A stretch of DNA of 5,066 nucleotides, taken from the NCBI GenBank assembly GCA_009843675.1, contig VYCZ01000365.1, positions 1-5,066 of the forward strand, in the 5' to 3' direction. Both the position numbers and the translations under genes were made by a program. Numbering within the stretch: position 1 is the first letter of the stretch; the number at the start of each line of letters is the position of its first letter. Source of the stretch: Gammaproteobacteria bacterium. GTDB lineage: Bacteria > Pseudomonadota > Gammaproteobacteria > Eutrophobiales > Eutrophobiaceae. Positions 4,938-5,066 of this stretch are shown piece by piece. The notes below the pieces were generated by a model. That model was not told the origin of the DNA and ran no database searches. It worked only from the letters and a program-made list of their open reading frames with translations.

Positions 4938-5066
4938 ATGAATAATTCAATATATCGTCGTATTTTCGGGGGGGGGGGGTCCATAGCCACCGATTTCAAC
5001 GCGGTCAGGGATACACATATTAGGCAGCCCCCCCAATACCAACAGTTGATCAAAACCAGCCCCAAC
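4938..5066 (+). CDS. Unrecognised protein, N-terminal 43 codons only (runs off right edge)
   Basis: An ATG with an AGGAGG Shine-Dalgarno opens a frame that stays open to the last base. It begins MNNSIYRRIF, then four glycines encoded by the G-run at 4968-4979, then SIATDFNAVRDTHIRQ, PPQYQQLIK and TSPN. I do not recognise the protein. The pattern MN..-YR.IF is reminiscent of the extended signal-peptide start of type V secretion proteins (MNK.YR.IWN or IFN). However, the expected asparagine and following hydrophobic stretch are absent, so this is a weak resemblance. The frame depends on the G count: with 12 Gs it is open, with 11 it stops at TAG 4984-4986, and with 13 at TAG 5021-5023. The gene is divergent from the SNF2 gene and shares its 218-base upstream region. 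Confidence 0.5.
   Translation, partial: MNNSIYRRIFGGGGSIATDFNAVRDTHIRQPPQYQQLIKTSPN
4968..4979 (+). repeat. Homopolymer tract of 12 Gs inside the start of a coding frame
   Basis: Twelve consecutive Gs follow codon 10 of the rightward gene. Tracts this long are prone to slippage during replication and are the classic basis of translational phase variation. They are equally prone to miscounting in sequencing. It is the longest homopolymer in the window, and no other G or C run inside the SNF2 gene approaches it. Confidence 0.9.
5028..5034 (+). repeat. C7 tract complementary to the upstream G12 tract
   Basis: Seven Cs lie 48 bases after the G12 run, in the same coding frame (encoding the Pro-Pro pair). 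The two tracts can pair as a seven-base G-C stem in the transcript or in single-stranded DNA. That could hinder polymerases and also explain a local assembly problem. Confidence 0.7.

Noticed and set aside
4505..5065. 186-codon minus-strand frame from the right edge into the SNF2 gene
   Set aside because: It crosses the G12 tract as PPPP and the promoter region, then continues out of frame into SNF2 coding sequence as Arg/Cys-rich text. It shows no domain-like character, and its first codon is simply where the window ends.
1..5066. CRISPR array, tRNA, rRNA, insertion sequence or attachment site
   Set aside because: I saw no regularly spaced repeats, cloverleaf sequence, transposase motifs or terminal inverted repeats anywhere in the window.

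Overview
The window is dominated by one long gene on the minus strand (538-4719). It encodes a SNF2/RapA-class (superfamily 2) DNA-dependent ATPase of up to 1393 residues. All helicase motifs are in its last ~470 residues, behind a very long N-terminal half. The gene is GC-rich, with mostly G/C third codon positions, while the flanks are visibly more AT-rich. This composition and the protein type suggest a proteobacterium of moderately high GC, but nothing here fixes genus or class.

Layout. Positions 1-267 (+) hold the C-terminal end of an unrecognised gene that enters from the left edge. Positions 268-537 have no convincing gene on the plus strand. A short minus-strand reading frame (169-339) with a strong transmembrane segment lies across the end of the left gene and into this gap. 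The SNF2 gene converges on the left gene. Positions 4720-4937 form a 218-base divergent regulatory region. It has a perfect extended -10 box reading right, an overlapping TATAAC reading left, two short direct repeats, and a structured leader ending in a GC hairpin and a strong Shine-Dalgarno. Positions 4938-5066 (+) are the first 43 codons of a gene that leaves the window. Its reading frame crosses a run of 12 Gs eleven codons in.

The genes do not form an obvious pathway. The SNF2 protein is the only one whose activity can be named. Of the rest, the right end deserves most attention: a well-signalled start, a structured leader and a G12 tract whose length decides whether the frame stays open. 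That fits a phase-variable gene, but an assembly or sequencing artefact near a contig end is a serious alternative. Both partial genes are unrecognised and need the neighbouring sequence to be named.
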